Below are positions 26,419-36,123 of a stretch of DNA of 64,000 bases, in pieces. Origin of the DNA: Microvirga makkahensis (lineage in GTDB: Bacteria > Pseudomonadota > Alphaproteobacteria > Rhizobiales > Beijerinckiaceae); NCBI RefSeq assembly GCF_009830105.1, contig NZ_WURB01000018.1:1-64000 (forward strand). The letters run 5' to 3'. The position numbers and the translations under genes were made by a program. The notes beneath the pieces were generated by a model. That model ran no database searches. It was not told the origin of the DNA and saw only the letters and a list, made by a program, of their open reading frames with translations. Each line of letters starts with the position of its first letter. The first letter of the stretch is position 1.

Positions 26419-27375
26419 ATGACCGCGACAGGCGAATCGATGACCCTAGACTGCAGGCGCGGCCACGCGAGCCCAGCGGATGGCGGGCGCCCGGCACGCG
26501 TCTCATTGATCATCCCGGTTTACCGGATGGAGGAGGAACTGCGTCATTGTCTGGAATGCCTTGCCAAGCAAACCTATGGCGATTTCGAAGTCGTGGTTGT
26601 CGACAACGAACCTTCGGCGGACGGCGGCGTCAGCTCGGGAGTCAGGGCGATCATCTCCGAATTTGCGGACGCGGGCCTGCGGGTGCACGGCATTGAATGT
26701 TGCCAACCCGGTTCCTATCATGCGCGCAATGCCGGCGTCTTGAACTCGCACAGTGAACTGATCGCGTTCACGGACGCCGATTGCCAACCGTTGCCGGAAT
26801 GGCTCGAGGCAGCGGTGGAAGCCTGGGACACAAACGCTCATCCAGGTGTGGTATCGGGTCCGGTGGCGCTCTATCCGGCAGACGGGGGCCCAATCTCTCT
26901 TTACGAGATGCGGTTCAGCTATCTCGGGTTTGTCAGCGACAGGAGTGACTCATTCGTGACCGCCAATTGGCTCATCTCCCGAGAGATCTTTGTCGCGGTG
27001 GGTGCCTTTGACGCTTCGCTGCGATCTGGTGCTGACGCGGATCTTTCAAGACGTATCAACGCTGCTGGCCATCGCCGGATCTATGCTCCAAATGCCATCG
27101 TGCGGCATCCTACGCGGGCTACCCTTGAAGAGCTTCTGAGGAAGCACCGTCGCACAATCGGTGGAGCCTGGAACCGCACTCCGAGGCACCTGAGGACCCT
27201 GCGCGTACTGAGGCATGTCCTCAAACGCGGGTGGTCGCGCTACCGCGATCTGCGACAGTCGCGATCTGGCGAGACGGAACCTGTGGCAGGACTGGTCAGG
27301 GTGCAGCGTGCTATAACGGCAGCCGAGATTCGAGAGACTATCCGCCTCGCTTGTGGGGGCGAGCCTGAGCGCTAG
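26419..27375 (+). CDS. Family GT2 glycosyltransferase
   Basis: The ATG directly follows the stop of the MBOAT-SGNH gene, so the two are translationally coupled. The 318-residue enzyme has the GT-A opening VSLIIPVYRMEEELRHCL, YGDFEVVVVDNEP, the metal site FTDADCQPLP and a later GADADLSRRI. It lacks membrane segments. The tight coupling suggests that its sugar, or the step it makes, is linked to the acylation carried out by the preceding protein. Confidence 0.85.
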   Translation: MTATGESMTLDCRRGHASPADGGRPARVSLIIPVYRMEEELRHCLECLAKQTYGDFEVVVVDNEPSADGGVSSGVRAIISEFADAGLRVHGIECCQPGSYHARNAGVLNSHSELIAFTDADCQPLPEWLEAAVEAWDTNAHPGVVSGPVALYPADGGPISLYEMRFSYLGFVSDRSDSFVTANWLISREIFVAVGAFDASLRSGADADLSRRINAAGHRRIYAPNAIVRHPTRATLEELLRKHRRTIGGAWNRTPRHLRTLRVLRHVLKRGWSRYRDLRQSRSGETEPVAGLVRVQRAITAAEIRETIRLACGGEPER

Positions 27376-27377
27376 GA

Positions 27378-28104
27378 TCAGGACACATAGCCGGAAAGCG
27401 ATGATTGCGGCAATGTGGATGGCGCGAGGTAGTTTTCAGCCGGCTTGTCGTACCGGATAGCAATCCGGCAGTCCTTAGGCAGCAGATCGTGCGCTCGATG
27501 CGGACACGGCCGTGATAGAGTTCGCTGTCGAAAGGATGGTGGCACTTCCGGGTCGGATTGTTCGGGATAATCGGAAGAGTGATGCGCTCCGGCAGGAATT
27601 GGCGCAAGCCATCGTTGTCCTAAGCCGCATACGCGATGCACAGGCGGGGCGCCAGCCGGCTGCCGATGAGGGAGAGCGCCACGCGCGCATCGCCGCGCTG
27701 GCCGGAACCAGTTCGACGGCGACCCGTCGGCCTTGGGCGTCGCGGCCATATGGATCAAGGTTGTGCGTCCGCCGCGCAAGCGCCCGATGGCCTGCTCCTC
27801 TGCCCCCCTTTACCGCCGCCGGCACAGCGATGCGCCTTAGCGTGCGCGGAATCGAGCAGCGGAACAGCCGCTGGGCCGCCGGCACGGGCGAGCCCTCGAA
27901 CACCGTGCGCCAGACGCCCCGCGCGGCCGAGCGCAAGAGGGTCTTGCGCGGGCCGAAGACCGGCGGGGCATCCACCCAGCGCGCTCCTGAGCGCAGCACC
28001 TGCACGATACCGGAGCTCACCCGCGGCACACCGTGCGTGTCTGTGGACAGAAGCGGCGCAAGGAGGGCAAACTGCTCGTCCCTCAACCAGAACAGATCGG
28101 TCAT
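27378..28104 (-). mobile_element. IS5-family transposase remnant
   Basis: The N-terminus MTDLFWLRDEQFALLAPLL, followed by DTHGVPRV, SGIVQVLRSGARWVDAPP and GPRKTL, is that of a common alphaproteobacterial IS5-family transposase. Downstream the reading frame shifts several times; the end (RIAIRYDKPAENYLA, near 27440) matches the family C-terminus, which is normally RIATRYDK followed by NYLA. The catalytic middle is scrambled. It lies immediately after the GT2 gene and marks a break in the EPS locus. Confidence 0.75.
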
Positions 28105-28380
28105 GGCCCGGCTCCTCACATCAGGAGCCACAAGACCTATCAGCCAGTGAAGGGCTCTTTTCGGGACCGGACCCTAGAGCATTCTTCGGCGAAGTTGATC
28201 CGGCTCACCGGCAGAGAATGGTGCGACCTAAAGAACAAAGATTCCCCGCAAGTGGAAACAGCTAGTGGTGAGAAAGGTGCTCCGGGGCGGGGTTACCGCT
28301 CCAACGGGCCACGGAAAGCGGCGGCAGATCACGACAAAGCAAGGTGTCCGACTCTTCGACGTCTTCGCGAGGATCGGGCC
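28105..28380. repeat. Intergenic space with a possible dispersed element
   Basis: No gene. At about 28186-28215 TAGAGCATTCTTCGGCGAAG followed by TTGATCCGGCT resembles the short GAGCAT...TTCG...AAG...GGATCCGG elements scattered between genes in Methylobacterium and relatives. I identify it only by resemblance. Confidence 0.25.
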
Positions 28381-28620
28381 TTAATCCATTTTACCGTCTA
28401 GACTGGATTCGTCCCTTGAACCGCCTCCTGCCGCTTCGATCTCGTACTGGCGCACGATTCGCTCATCTCCATCGGGGATGCGCCTAATGTGGTAGAGCGG
28501 AACGCCGTCTGCGGTAGGCGAAAGCAGGCTGACGATGATGAAGGTTCCGCGTGGCATGTTGCACAGAGGCGACTCCTTTGCCTGGACCTGTTGGCCAATC
28601 GTGAACGCATGTGTCGGCAT
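28381..28620 (-). CDS. Small conserved hypothetical protein
   Basis: I choose ATG 28620, because GGAGGG lies 7 bases before it; the open frame runs further upstream without support. The 79-residue product starts MPTHAFTIGQQVQAKES and contains FIIVSLLSPTADGVPLYHIRRIPDGDERIVRQYEIE. This layout (an FTIGQ start, a charged Y-x-I-R segment and an (E)RIV-x-(E) end) is shared by a group of short alphaproteobacterial proteins of unknown function. It has an SH3-like look but no known partner. Confidence 0.65.
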   Translation of the reverse strand: MPTHAFTIGQQVQAKESPLCNMPRGTFIIVSLLSPTADGVPLYHIRRIPDGDERIVRQYEIEAAGGGSRDESSLDGKMD

Positions 28621-28854
28621 AGGATCGCCCTCCAAAAGAGAATTGCACGCACTAGCGCTGCCACGATGCTGGTGAAAGCGGCAAATGTCGGCAAACCAGC
28701 TCTGACCGAGCCTTCCCAGTAAAGATCTTAAACGGCTGGTCTCATTGCGATGATCGCAAGGAGCCGAATAGTCAAGCCTACCGGCCGTTGATCCGATATA
28801 CAGCAATACACTGCTCATGCGGATGGTTCGGCATTCAGGCAAGCCTTGTCTCTT

Positions 28855-28865
28855 CTAGTTTAGCG
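28855..28865. promoter_or_regulatory. Copy of the CTA-GTT-TAG palindrome
   Basis: CTAGTTTAGCG: three-base arms around GTT, with the right-hand CG kept. It lies about 235 bases upstream of the small gene at 28620 and 133 bases from the stop of the methyltransferase gene. Confidence 0.3.
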
Positions 28866-28997
28866 TCCTGGGTTGCTTGCCCGCCAACGATAGGGAATTC
28901 GAGGGTCATTGGTCTTCACGGACTGCCAGCGACCGAACCAGATCTGTCGCCCAGACATGGAAGCAGTGATCACGATCGGGTCTTTCCGCATGATGCG

Positions 28998-29660
28998 CTA
29001 GCCACGACGTAGGCTGAAACTTAGGTGGCCATCCGGCGCAAGAGACAGGGCGTCGAAAATCCAGCACCGTGCAAGACAGAATTCGTGGACGGCACGGATG
29101 ACGCCATAAGGATTCCCTGTCACGGCGTTACCCTCACAGTAATCGTGACCGGCAATTCTACCATGAGGCTTGACGAGCGGCTCGCATTGAGCAAGCTCCT
29201 CCGCAGTCAGCGCATAAGCATGAGTTGTATCGATGTAGGCCAAGTCCAGGGATTCAGGCTCAAACATCTTTAAAACGTCTGTCGAGTAACCCCTTCGTAT
29301 CTTGACCCGCCCTGACTTTATGTCCTCGGCGAACCTTGAGGATACGCGCTCAAGCCCCGAGGCGAACCGTGACGTATGCCAGGCGTCCACCAAGTAGAGA
29401 CAGCCGGGTTTGCACACCCGCAGGAAAGCCTCCGAGAAATCGCCATTGGCGACTCCGATCTCGGCGATGATGCTGCCTTTCGGGATTGTCGTCAGCCAGA
29501 CTTCACGGCTCGGGAACACTCGGCACCCGGAAACGTGCTTGGCCAGAAGTTCCGGTGCTCGTGTAGAAAGCACCGCTGCTCCTGCTGGCGGTTTCGACCT
29601 GACAATGTCGAACCCGAGACGGCGAAGCGGTATGCGAAGAGTGTTACTGAGCACCCTCAT
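28998..29660 (-). CDS. Class I SAM-dependent methyltransferase
   Basis: The start at 29660 is set by GGAGGG six bases upstream; 220 residues. The fold shows GSIIAEIGVANGDFSEAFL (the SAM-binding glycine loop, motif I), LYLVDAWH (acidic residue for the ribose), LDLAYIDTTHAY and GRIAGHDYCEGN, the pattern of the Methyltransf_24 group. Such genes are frequent in EPS and LPS loci, where they may O-methylate a sugar. It could also act on a different small molecule. It stands alone on the minus strand, away from the main operons. Confidence 0.8.
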   Translation of the reverse strand: MRVLSNTLRIPLRRLGFDIVRSKPPAGAAVLSTRAPELLAKHVSGCRVFPSREVWLTTIPKGSIIAEIGVANGDFSEAFLRVCKPGCLYLVDAWHTSRFASGLERVSSRFAEDIKSGRVKIRRGYSTDVLKMFEPESLDLAYIDTTHAYALTAEELAQCEPLVKPHGRIAGHDYCEGNAVTGNPYGVIRAVHEFCLARCWIFDALSLAPDGHLSFSLRRG

Positions 29661-30088
29661 GGCGCCCTCCATCGACGTCAGCTGATTCAACGAGGTTGCA
29701 CCTAGCGCGTCGCGCGGAAAAGTGGACTCAGCTACCCCCACCAAACGATGCGCAAGTTAAGCGCTTGAGCATCCGACCCAAAAATTGAGGGTCACTTCAC
29801 ATCCGATGCTCCAGTCTGGGAAAGACACTTCACCACGTCTATGGAACAGACCTGAAGCCTTCGGAGGGTGTCGCACTCGCCTATGGAACGTCGCCGAAGC
29901 TGTGCTGGAGAACCGATTATCATAGATGCTTCGGCAAAGAACCTGTCCGTCAGAGATCAAGCAGGCCACTAATTTAGCGCCAGTCTCTCCGACACCCTCC
30001 GCCCGATCAACCAGCCGATTCCACAAGTCTGTGCTATCATCTTCTGATTCAAGGTTAGCCTACCCGCCAATACGGAGATGCCGCCGAC
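29661..30088. promoter_or_regulatory. Divergent control region between the methyltransferase and a GT4 gene
   Basis: No gene. CTA-ATT-TAG(CG) at 29969-29979 is a variant of the 14541 palindrome, 110 bases before the GT4 start. At 29703-29735 a CTAGCGCGTCGCGCGGAAAA stretch followed by GTGGACTC resembles a dispersed intergenic element. Confidence 0.35.
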
Positions 30089-31267
30089 ATGGCCGACGAT
30101 GCACGAGCCTTCAGGATTCTCTTCGTCATCAACTCCCTTGAAGGTGGTGGAGCTGAGCGGGTGATGTGTATGGTGGCAGCCGCGGTAGCGGGCGCCGACA
30201 AGCACTGGAAGGTTACCCTCGCGACTCTCGATCAGGCACGTGACAGCTATGCGCTTTCCGAAAGCGTGACCCGCATCCGACTGAATGCAGGAGGAAGCCT
30301 GTTATGGGGCATGATCGCCCTTCGCGGTCTGGTTCGTCGGGAACGTCCAGATGTCATCGTTAGCTTTCTGACGCGGTCGAACTGTGCCGCGATTGCCTGT
30401 TCACAGCTGGCGGGCATTCCATGCGTCATCAGCGAACGCGTCCACACCACAAGTCACCTTTCGTCCGGCCGGGGCCGTCGTTTGAAGAAAGCTCTGATCA
30501 GGTGCCTTTACCCCTATGCGGATCGGATCGTCACCGTCTCCCAAGGCATCAGGGACGATCTCGTCGAACATTACGGCGTGGCTGCCACACAGGTAGTGAC
30601 GATCCACAATCCCGTCGATGCCGAGCTGATTAGACGCGCGGCTCAGGCCCCTCCTTCGATCGATCTTCCTCATGACTTCATCGTGGCGATCGGGCGCCTC
30701 GTTGCGAACAAGAATTTTTCGATGCTTCTACGCTCGTATGCGGCTGCGAATATCGGTAGCTCGCTCGTAATCCTCGGAGAGGGAGCCGAGCGTTCCAGGC
30801 TTGAGACCCTCGCGTCTGAGCTGGGAGTGTCCGATAAGGTCCACTTACCAGGTTTCGTGGCAAATCCCCACGCAGTCCTCGAGCGCGCCCAGTTCTATGT
30901 GTCACCGTCTAACGCGGAAGGCTTTCCGAATGCTATGATCGAGGCGATGTGCATCGGACTGCCTGTCGTGTCGACCGATTGCGATTCCGGTCCATCCGAG
31001 ATCCTTCGTGGAGAGGCTGGAGCGCCGAAGGTCGCTGAGATGACGAAGGCCAAGTTCGGCATACTGGTTCCGCCTGACGACGAGCACGCCATGAGCGCCG
31101 CGCTTCAGGCTATGAGCGAGGCCCACAATCACAGGTACTTCGCTGCCGCGGCCCGGAGGCGCGCGCACGACTTCTCCCTTGACAACAGTCTAACGGAGTA
31201 TCGATCCGTGATTAGTTCAAGCCTTTCAGCTCCTACGCCCAGCAGGCAGCCGGTGGGGGCATTTTGA
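30089..31267 (+). CDS. Family GT4 glycosyltransferase
   Basis: A 392-residue GT-B enzyme with the opening ILFVINSLEGGGAERVM, then ISERVHTT, IVTVSQGIRDDLVEHYGV, AIGRLVANKNFSMLLR and SNAEGFPNAMIEAMCIGLPVV, which holds the E-x7-E pair. The GGGAE loop is typical of GT4 enzymes that use UDP-hexosamine or UDP-glucose, but the donor cannot be fixed. It is 155 bases upstream of the flippase gene and probably co-transcribed with it. Confidence 0.88.
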   Translation: MADDARAFRILFVINSLEGGGAERVMCMVAAAVAGADKHWKVTLATLDQARDSYALSESVTRIRLNAGGSLLWGMIALRGLVRRERPDVIVSFLTRSNCAAIACSQLAGIPCVISERVHTTSHLSSGRGRRLKKALIRCLYPYADRIVTVSQGIRDDLVEHYGVAATQVVTIHNPVDAELIRRAAQAPPSIDLPHDFIVAIGRLVANKNFSMLLRSYAAANIGSSLVILGEGAERSRLETLASELGVSDKVHLPGFVANPHAVLERAQFYVSPSNAEGFPNAMIEAMCIGLPVVSTDCDSGPSEILRGEAGAPKVAEMTKAKFGILVPPDDEHAMSAALQAMSEAHNHRYFAAAARRRAHDFSLDNSLTEYRSVISSSLSAPTPSRQPVGAF

Positions 31268-31422
31268 CGCTCCTACAGGTGCCGGAACAAACTTCGGATG
31301 CGTCGCAGCTTGTGAACCGGGCCGCATCAGGATCTGGCCGATTGCCTAGCAGGAGCGCCTGAAGTCATCGCGCCGTCGTCGCATGCGCTTCTCAGGAAGC
31401 GCATTTCGTCTCAGGTAGTTGG

Positions 31423-32898
31423 ATGAGCAAAAGAGTTTCAGCCGCAAGAGCCGTAGTCTTCATGGGGGCAGCTCAGGCTTGCAGATTGATCATTACTTTC
31501 ATCACTGCCCCGATCCTCGGCAGGTTGCTACATCCGTCCGACTTCGGCCTAATCGCGACCTCGGCGCCGATCATCGGGTTTGTAACTATGATACAGAATC
31601 TGGGTCTGACCCAGGCGATCATTCAACGCCGGACAATCACGAAAGGGCAAACCAACACGCTGTTCTGGCTTTCCCTGCTTCTCAGTCTCACGTTCGCCAC
31701 AGGTCTATTTGTTCTAGCTCCCTCGCTGGCGCGCTATTTTCAGGAACCGCGTTTGATTGCCGTTATCTGGGTCGGGGCAGCGCTCACCGTTGTTTCCGTC
31801 ATTGGCGAGCAGCCTATGGCGCTCCTGACCCGCAACCTTCGTTTCAGGCTTCTGGCCGTCATTGACATTATCGGCATCATCGTTGGCGCCGCCCTTGGGG
31901 TGGCGATCGCCTGGTACACACGCAGCTACTGGGCTTTGCTGGTGCCGCTGGCGTGTACCCGGTTCCTGAATTTGATTGTTGCGGCCTTTGCGGCCCGGTG
32001 GTTCCCGGGGAGACCAGTTTGGGACGAAGCCGCGCGGCAGATGATCGGCTTCGGCGCTGGCTTGTCAATGTTCAATATCTTGAACTTCCTCGCGCGCAGC
32101 GCAGACAATCTGATGATTGCCAAAGCCCATGGCTCTGTTGCACTCGGATTCTATGATCGGGCCTATAGGCTTATGTTGCTGCCGCTCACGCAAGCGACTT
32201 GGCCATTGAGTCGGATCATGACACCAATTCTTTCGAGGCTGCAGGGCGACCCGGAGGAGTATCGCATCACCTATATCAGTAGCGTGAGCCTCCTGATGCT
32301 TGCAGTGCAACCAGGTCTATTGTGTGCAGTGATATACTCCGATGCAACTGTCGCTCTGCTCCTCGGAAGCAAATGGGCAGAGGCGGCGCCTATGTTCGCC
32401 TGCCTGGGTTTCGCTGGTCTCCACCAGACATTCACGTCGACGACCGGCTGGTTGTTCATAAGCCAAGGAAGGATGCGGGACCTCAGTATCGTCGGCCTTG
32501 TGAGTTCGACATCGACGATCGCTTCGTTTGCCGTCGGTCTGCCCTGGGGACCTCTTGGCGTCGCCGTCTCCTATGTCATCAGCGATTATGCGCTACGACT
32601 TCCCTTTATCTGGTACATGACGGGACGGGCGGGCTACGTCGGGGTCGGCGATATATACAGAACGGTAGGTCCCCATGCCTGCGGACTCCTGATGAGCGCA
32701 TCTGCGTTGGTTCTGATCAAGGCCTCCCTACATGCCCCGTCGCTCATCGAGCTGGGAGGAATTCTCGCGGTCACTTACGCGATCAACTCCGCCATCCTGA
32801 TCATGTTCAGGTCCAAGCGGCGCCTAATTCTTCAAGTGCTGAAGGTGGCATGCCGAAGTGTGATGCTGCACCGGACATCCAGAAAGGGACGATTTTAG
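31423..32898 (+). CDS. Wzx-type flippase for lipid-linked repeat units
   Basis: The 491-residue protein is hydrophobic throughout, with about 12-14 predicted membrane helices and few charged loops. The N-terminal region (RLIITFITAPILGRLLHPSD) and the IDIIGIIVGAALGVAIA stretch match the polysaccharide-synthesis MATE-like family (WzxC/AmsL group). It would move undecaprenyl-linked repeat units across the inner membrane for the polymerase at 8705. It is the only flippase in the window and closes the EPS locus; the next sequence is IS debris. Confidence 0.88.
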   Translation: MSKRVSAARAVVFMGAAQACRLIITFITAPILGRLLHPSDFGLIATSAPIIGFVTMIQNLGLTQAIIQRRTITKGQTNTLFWLSLLLSLTFATGLFVLAPSLARYFQEPRLIAVIWVGAALTVVSVIGEQPMALLTRNLRFRLLAVIDIIGIIVGAALGVAIAWYTRSYWALLVPLACTRFLNLIVAAFAARWFPGRPVWDEAARQMIGFGAGLSMFNILNFLARSADNLMIAKAHGSVALGFYDRAYRLMLLPLTQATWPLSRIMTPILSRLQGDPEEYRITYISSVSLLMLAVQPGLLCAVIYSDATVALLLGSKWAEAAPMFACLGFAGLHQTFTSTTGWLFISQGRMRDLSIVGLVSSTSTIASFAVGLPWGPLGVAVSYVISDYALRLPFIWYMTGRAGYVGVGDIYRTVGPHACGLLMSASALVLIKASLHAPSLIELGGILAVTYAINSAILIMFRSKRRLILQVLKVACRSVMLHRTSRKGRF

Positions 32899-32939
32899 TG
32901 CAGGAAGGCTTTGTCGCACGGATCGGATTATGGCCAGAG

Positions 32940-33430
32940 AATCCGACGATTGAGGAAGATTAGACGGTGCGGCTGCTCGCGCATGCGAGCCTAACGCTGA
33001 GCGCCAGACGTGGCGCTCATCTCGAACGTCGGCGCGCGGCATTCCGCGAAGCTTGAACCCTTTATAGGTGAATCCGCGCCGGCACAGAGACCGCGAGAGG
33101 ATGGCGGAGGCGGCGATGGTTCCATACTCGCCCGTCAGCCGAGCTGCGAGTTCGGGCATGGTAATGCCTGGATTGATTTCGACGGTTCGAATGAGAAACA
33201 CGTAAGGCGAAAGGCGTCTGCGTCTAGGCGGCGGCTCTGGCGGGCCGGTGTGGGCGTGCCGGGCTGCCGCTGGCGCTGCAGCAGCGTGAAGGGGAAACCT
33301 CGCTCGCCCCGAAGTGGCTGGCCGCAGCCCAGCAGGAGTAGCCGGCCTCCACAGATACCGCCACACGTAGCCGCAGATCGAAAGCGTATCTCTGGGTTGT
33401 GATACACCTCTGGCCCAAAAGAGAATCACC
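32940..33430 (-). mobile_element. IS630-family transposase remnant
   Basis: Minus-strand fragments follow an IS630-type transposase. In one frame the helix-turn-helix part is readable (LRVAVSVEAGYSCWAAASHFG, trimmed here). In the next comes LSPYVFLIRTVEINPGITMPEL, then AARLTGEYGTIAASAILSR and RRGFTYKG, the linker that precedes the catalytic domain. The DDE core is absent and there are at least two frame changes. Confidence 0.65.
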
Positions 33431-33472
33431 CCTGCGCCCGGGAGGAAAGCCCTTCCGTTTCCATCCGATACC

Positions 33473-34453
33473 TTAGTAGCCCCGCGTGCGGTCGACGAAG
33501 CCAATGAGAGCCTCGCCAGCATCATGTCGACGAATGTTCTCCAAAACGAGTTCAACCGCCGCTTCAGGCCTCGTCATGCTGGCGACATGGGGCGTCAGTA
33601 GGATCTGTGGGTGTTCCCAGAAAGGATGATCCACCGGCAGGGGCTCTGCCTCGCAGACGTCGAGCACGGCGGCCGAGAGTTGTCCTCCCTCCAAGGCCTG
33701 CAGAAGATCCTGCTCAACCAAATGGGCGCCCCGGCCGACATTGACGAGTGCGGCGCCACGAGGGAGCTGTGCGAACAGATCGTGCGCGAGAATGCCCCAT
33801 GTCGCGTCTTTCAAGGGCAGCAGGCACACCAGAATGTCAGTTCGAGCGAGAAACGCCGACAACGTTCCGGGTCCGGCGAATGTATCAACGCCGTCGACCT
33901 GCCCCCCGGATCGGTTCCAGGCCGCCAGTGGAAAACCGAAGGGACGGAGCTGCGGCAGGACTGCCTAGCCGAGCATTCCGAGGCCCATGACCCCGACCCT
34001 GCGCCGCGAGGCTGGCGTCAACCGTATCTCTCGCCAGATCTTCTGGCGCTGGTGGTTGATGTAGGCAGGCAGATCCCGATGCAACGAGAGCACCGCCAGG
34101 GTCACATACTCCGCCATGCTCCCGGCAATGCCAGGCTCCGTCATCCGGACGACTGGCAGCTGCTCCGGCAGCGCGGACAGGTCAAACTGATCGATGCCGG
34201 CCCCAACGGAAATCAGGATCTCCAGGTTGGGAAAGGTCTTCGGAATGCCACTTGGCGGCATCCACGCCGCTAGATAACGGACCTCCTCCCGCGGCCCGGT
34301 TTCCGGCCAAATATGAAACGGGATGTCCGGTGCGTGACGTGCGAACAGGCTTGCCCACTCCCTCCCACGCGCCGGATCGGCTTTATAGACGAAACTCGTG
34401 GCACTCAGTCTCGCGTAACCCAGAGCTTGCGGGTGGTTTCGATCACGCGCCAC
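33473..34453 (-). pseudogene. D-isomer 2-hydroxyacid dehydrogenase (GhrA-like) with one in-frame stop codon
   Basis: One frame runs from 34453 to 33473 and is interrupted only by TAG at 33965-33967, in GLGMLG-stop-AVLPQ, the NAD-binding loop, where relatives carry glutamine or a small residue (CAG to TAG is one change). Both sides are well kept: ISVGAGIDQFD and EYVTLAVLSLHRDLP before it; DILVCLLPL, LVNVGRGAHLVEQDLL, VLDVCEAEPLP and LTPHVAS after it, with the usual R, E and H. The real start is probably near 34402, where a CTG overlaps the TGA of the cupin gene. It would reduce glyoxylate or another 2-oxo acid. Either a very young pseudogene or a sequencing error. Confidence 0.85.
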
Positions 34454-34758
34454 GTGCCCTCGAAGCCCGGCTTCATCACGAATGTATCACCTGCTTGGAC
34501 ACGCACGGCCGGCTTGCCATCTTCAATCAACTCGGAAACGCCGGACAGGATCGAGCAGAACTCCCAGGTGTCCCCTTTGATCGATCGGTAGGCGCCGGGC
34601 GTAGCCTCCCACACCCCTGCACTGACGCGGCCGTCCGCAGTCGTCTCGATGTCCCAAGTCTTGAACCGGGGATCGCCCTCCACCAGCCGCCCGGGAAGAG
34701 GTTTTCCGTCACGGGCTTCGCCAAGATTCTCCAGATTGAAAAATGTGAGATTCGTCAT
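34405..34758 (-). CDS. Single-domain cupin (Cupin_3/DUF861 type)
   Basis: A 117-residue beta-barrel protein. WDIETTADGRVSAGVWEATPG, WEFCSILSGVSELIEDG, VQAGDTFVMKPGFEGTWRVIE and KLWVTRD follow the Cupin_3 family found with ureidoglycine-type and amino-acid catabolic genes. Metal-binding histidines are mostly missing, which is common in this subgroup. It overlaps or abuts the broken dehydrogenase downstream and belongs to the minus-strand side of the transport cluster. The function is unknown; stabilising a reactive intermediate is possible. Confidence 0.78.
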   Translation of the reverse strand: MTNLTFFNLENLGEARDGKPLPGRLVEGDPRFKTWDIETTADGRVSAGVWEATPGAYRSIKGDTWEFCSILSGVSELIEDGKPAVRVQAGDTFVMKPGFEGTWRVIETTRKLWVTRD

Positions 34759-35226
34759 GCTTTATCCTTTGTGTTGATAAGGAAGTGAATACAGCTGAGC
34801 TGATGTCTTGTCCGCTCTGCCAGACGATCCTGCAGGTTCAGTCATGCTAAGACGGCAGGCATGAACCACGCCTCGTCGTTGCGCAACGGAACGGCAGCAG
34901 GCGGACTTCTTTCCGGCCCATCGCGCTCACCCGACGCTCGAGCCGCGCGCGATAGTCGGCTGCATGCCGGATGCCATTCCACGAAGAACTCCGGGCCACC
35001 GTGTCGCGGCTAGTGGCGACATGGCCATACCAGCTTTGCGTGATCTCGACCGCTGAGAATTCAGGGAACAAGACAACGATCGTGCCTGAGGAGCTTCGGT
35101 CAACCATTCCGAGTCTCTGGCAATGATGCCGTTCGATCCGCCGAACGGGATCCGCCTGCCATGCCAAGACGGGCGATGGAGTTGGCAAGGTTGACTCGCT
35201 TATCCTCAACCCCATCCTATCTGCAA
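34759..35226. other. Space with a possible LysR-type regulator remnant
   Basis: No intact gene. A minus-strand frame (34847-35230) contains HHCQRLGMVDRSSSGTIVVL, then PEFSAVEITQSWYGHVATSRDTVAR, which recalls the C-terminal effector domain of a LysR regulator (roughly the HCQRL-MV...PEFSA segment). There is no helix-turn-helix part, so I rate this weakly. The permease gene ends at 35227. Confidence 0.25.
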
Positions 35227-36123
35227 TCACCGCGCGTCTAACCGCGGATCCAGCGCATCGCGCAAGCCATCGCCAACAAAGTTAAAGCTCGTCACCGCAA
35301 GCGTAATGGCTGCCCCAGGCAGAATGGCCAACCAGGGAGCGCTGGTGAGATAACTTTGCGCATTCTCAAGCATGTTGCCCCAGCTCGGCGTCGGTGGCTG
35401 AATGCCGTATCCAAGGAAGCTGATGTAGCTTTCAGCCAGAATGGCATGGGCTACATTGAGCGTCGCGGCGACCACGATTGGGGCAATCGCATTCGGTAGC
35501 AGCTCCCGGAACATGATACGCGTGTTGCTCGCGCCCATCGACATCGCGGCAACAGCGAAATCACGCGTGCGGAGCGATCGGATCTGACCTTCGACGACGC
35601 GCGCCACCTCCATCCATGACGTCATGGCGATCAGGAGAATGATCGAGGGCACGGACGGTTCGATCAAAGCGGAGACTGCAAGCAGCAGGAAGATCGATGG
35701 AAAGCAGAGCATAGCATCGACGAAGCGCATTAGCGCCGTGCCAATCGCTCGCTGGTAGAATCCCGCGATAAGACCAACGCAGATGCCGATCGCCATGCTG
35801 ACGGCCATGGCCGAGAACCCGACCGAAAGCGAGATGCGGCCCGCCATCAGAAGGCGGGCGAGAATGTCGCGCCCGAGTGGATCTGTACCGAGGATGTGAG
35901 AGCCAGAGAAAGGCGGCGCGAAGCGCTGGCGGATGTCGATGTGCGTATCGTTGTACGGCAGCAGCATCGGCCCGAGAACGCAGGCGATCACCATGACAAT
36001 GATCGTCGCCGCGCCGAATACCGCGAGCTTGTGACGCCAGAAGCGGCGCATGGCGGGGCTGCTCCAGCGCGATCGCGGCGCGGAGGCAAGCGTCTGTGCC
36101 GGAGACGGGTTGGCAGCGTTCAT
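35227..36123 (-). CDS. Peptide/nickel-type ABC transporter permease (DppC-like)
   Basis: ATG 36123 overlaps the stop of the DppB-like gene (ATGA), giving 298 residues; the longer open frame upstream is only a shadow of dppB. After a cytoplasmic lead (residues 1-30) there are six membrane helices. HILGTDPLGRDILARLLMAGR is the N-terminal signature of DppC proteins, and the EAA loop reads VAAMSMGASNTRIMFRELLPN. PPTPSWGNMLENAQ near the end is also typical. It forms the membrane pore with the 36120 product. Confidence 0.9.
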   Translation of the reverse strand: MNAANPSPAQTLASAPRSRWSSPAMRRFWRHKLAVFGAATIIVMVIACVLGPMLLPYNDTHIDIRQRFAPPFSGSHILGTDPLGRDILARLLMAGRISLSVGFSAMAVSMAIGICVGLIAGFYQRAIGTALMRFVDAMLCFPSIFLLLAVSALIEPSVPSIILLIAMTSWMEVARVVEGQIRSLRTRDFAVAAMSMGASNTRIMFRELLPNAIAPIVVAATLNVAHAILAESYISFLGYGIQPPTPSWGNMLENAQSYLTSAPWLAILPGAAITLAVTSFNFVGDGLRDALDPRLDAR

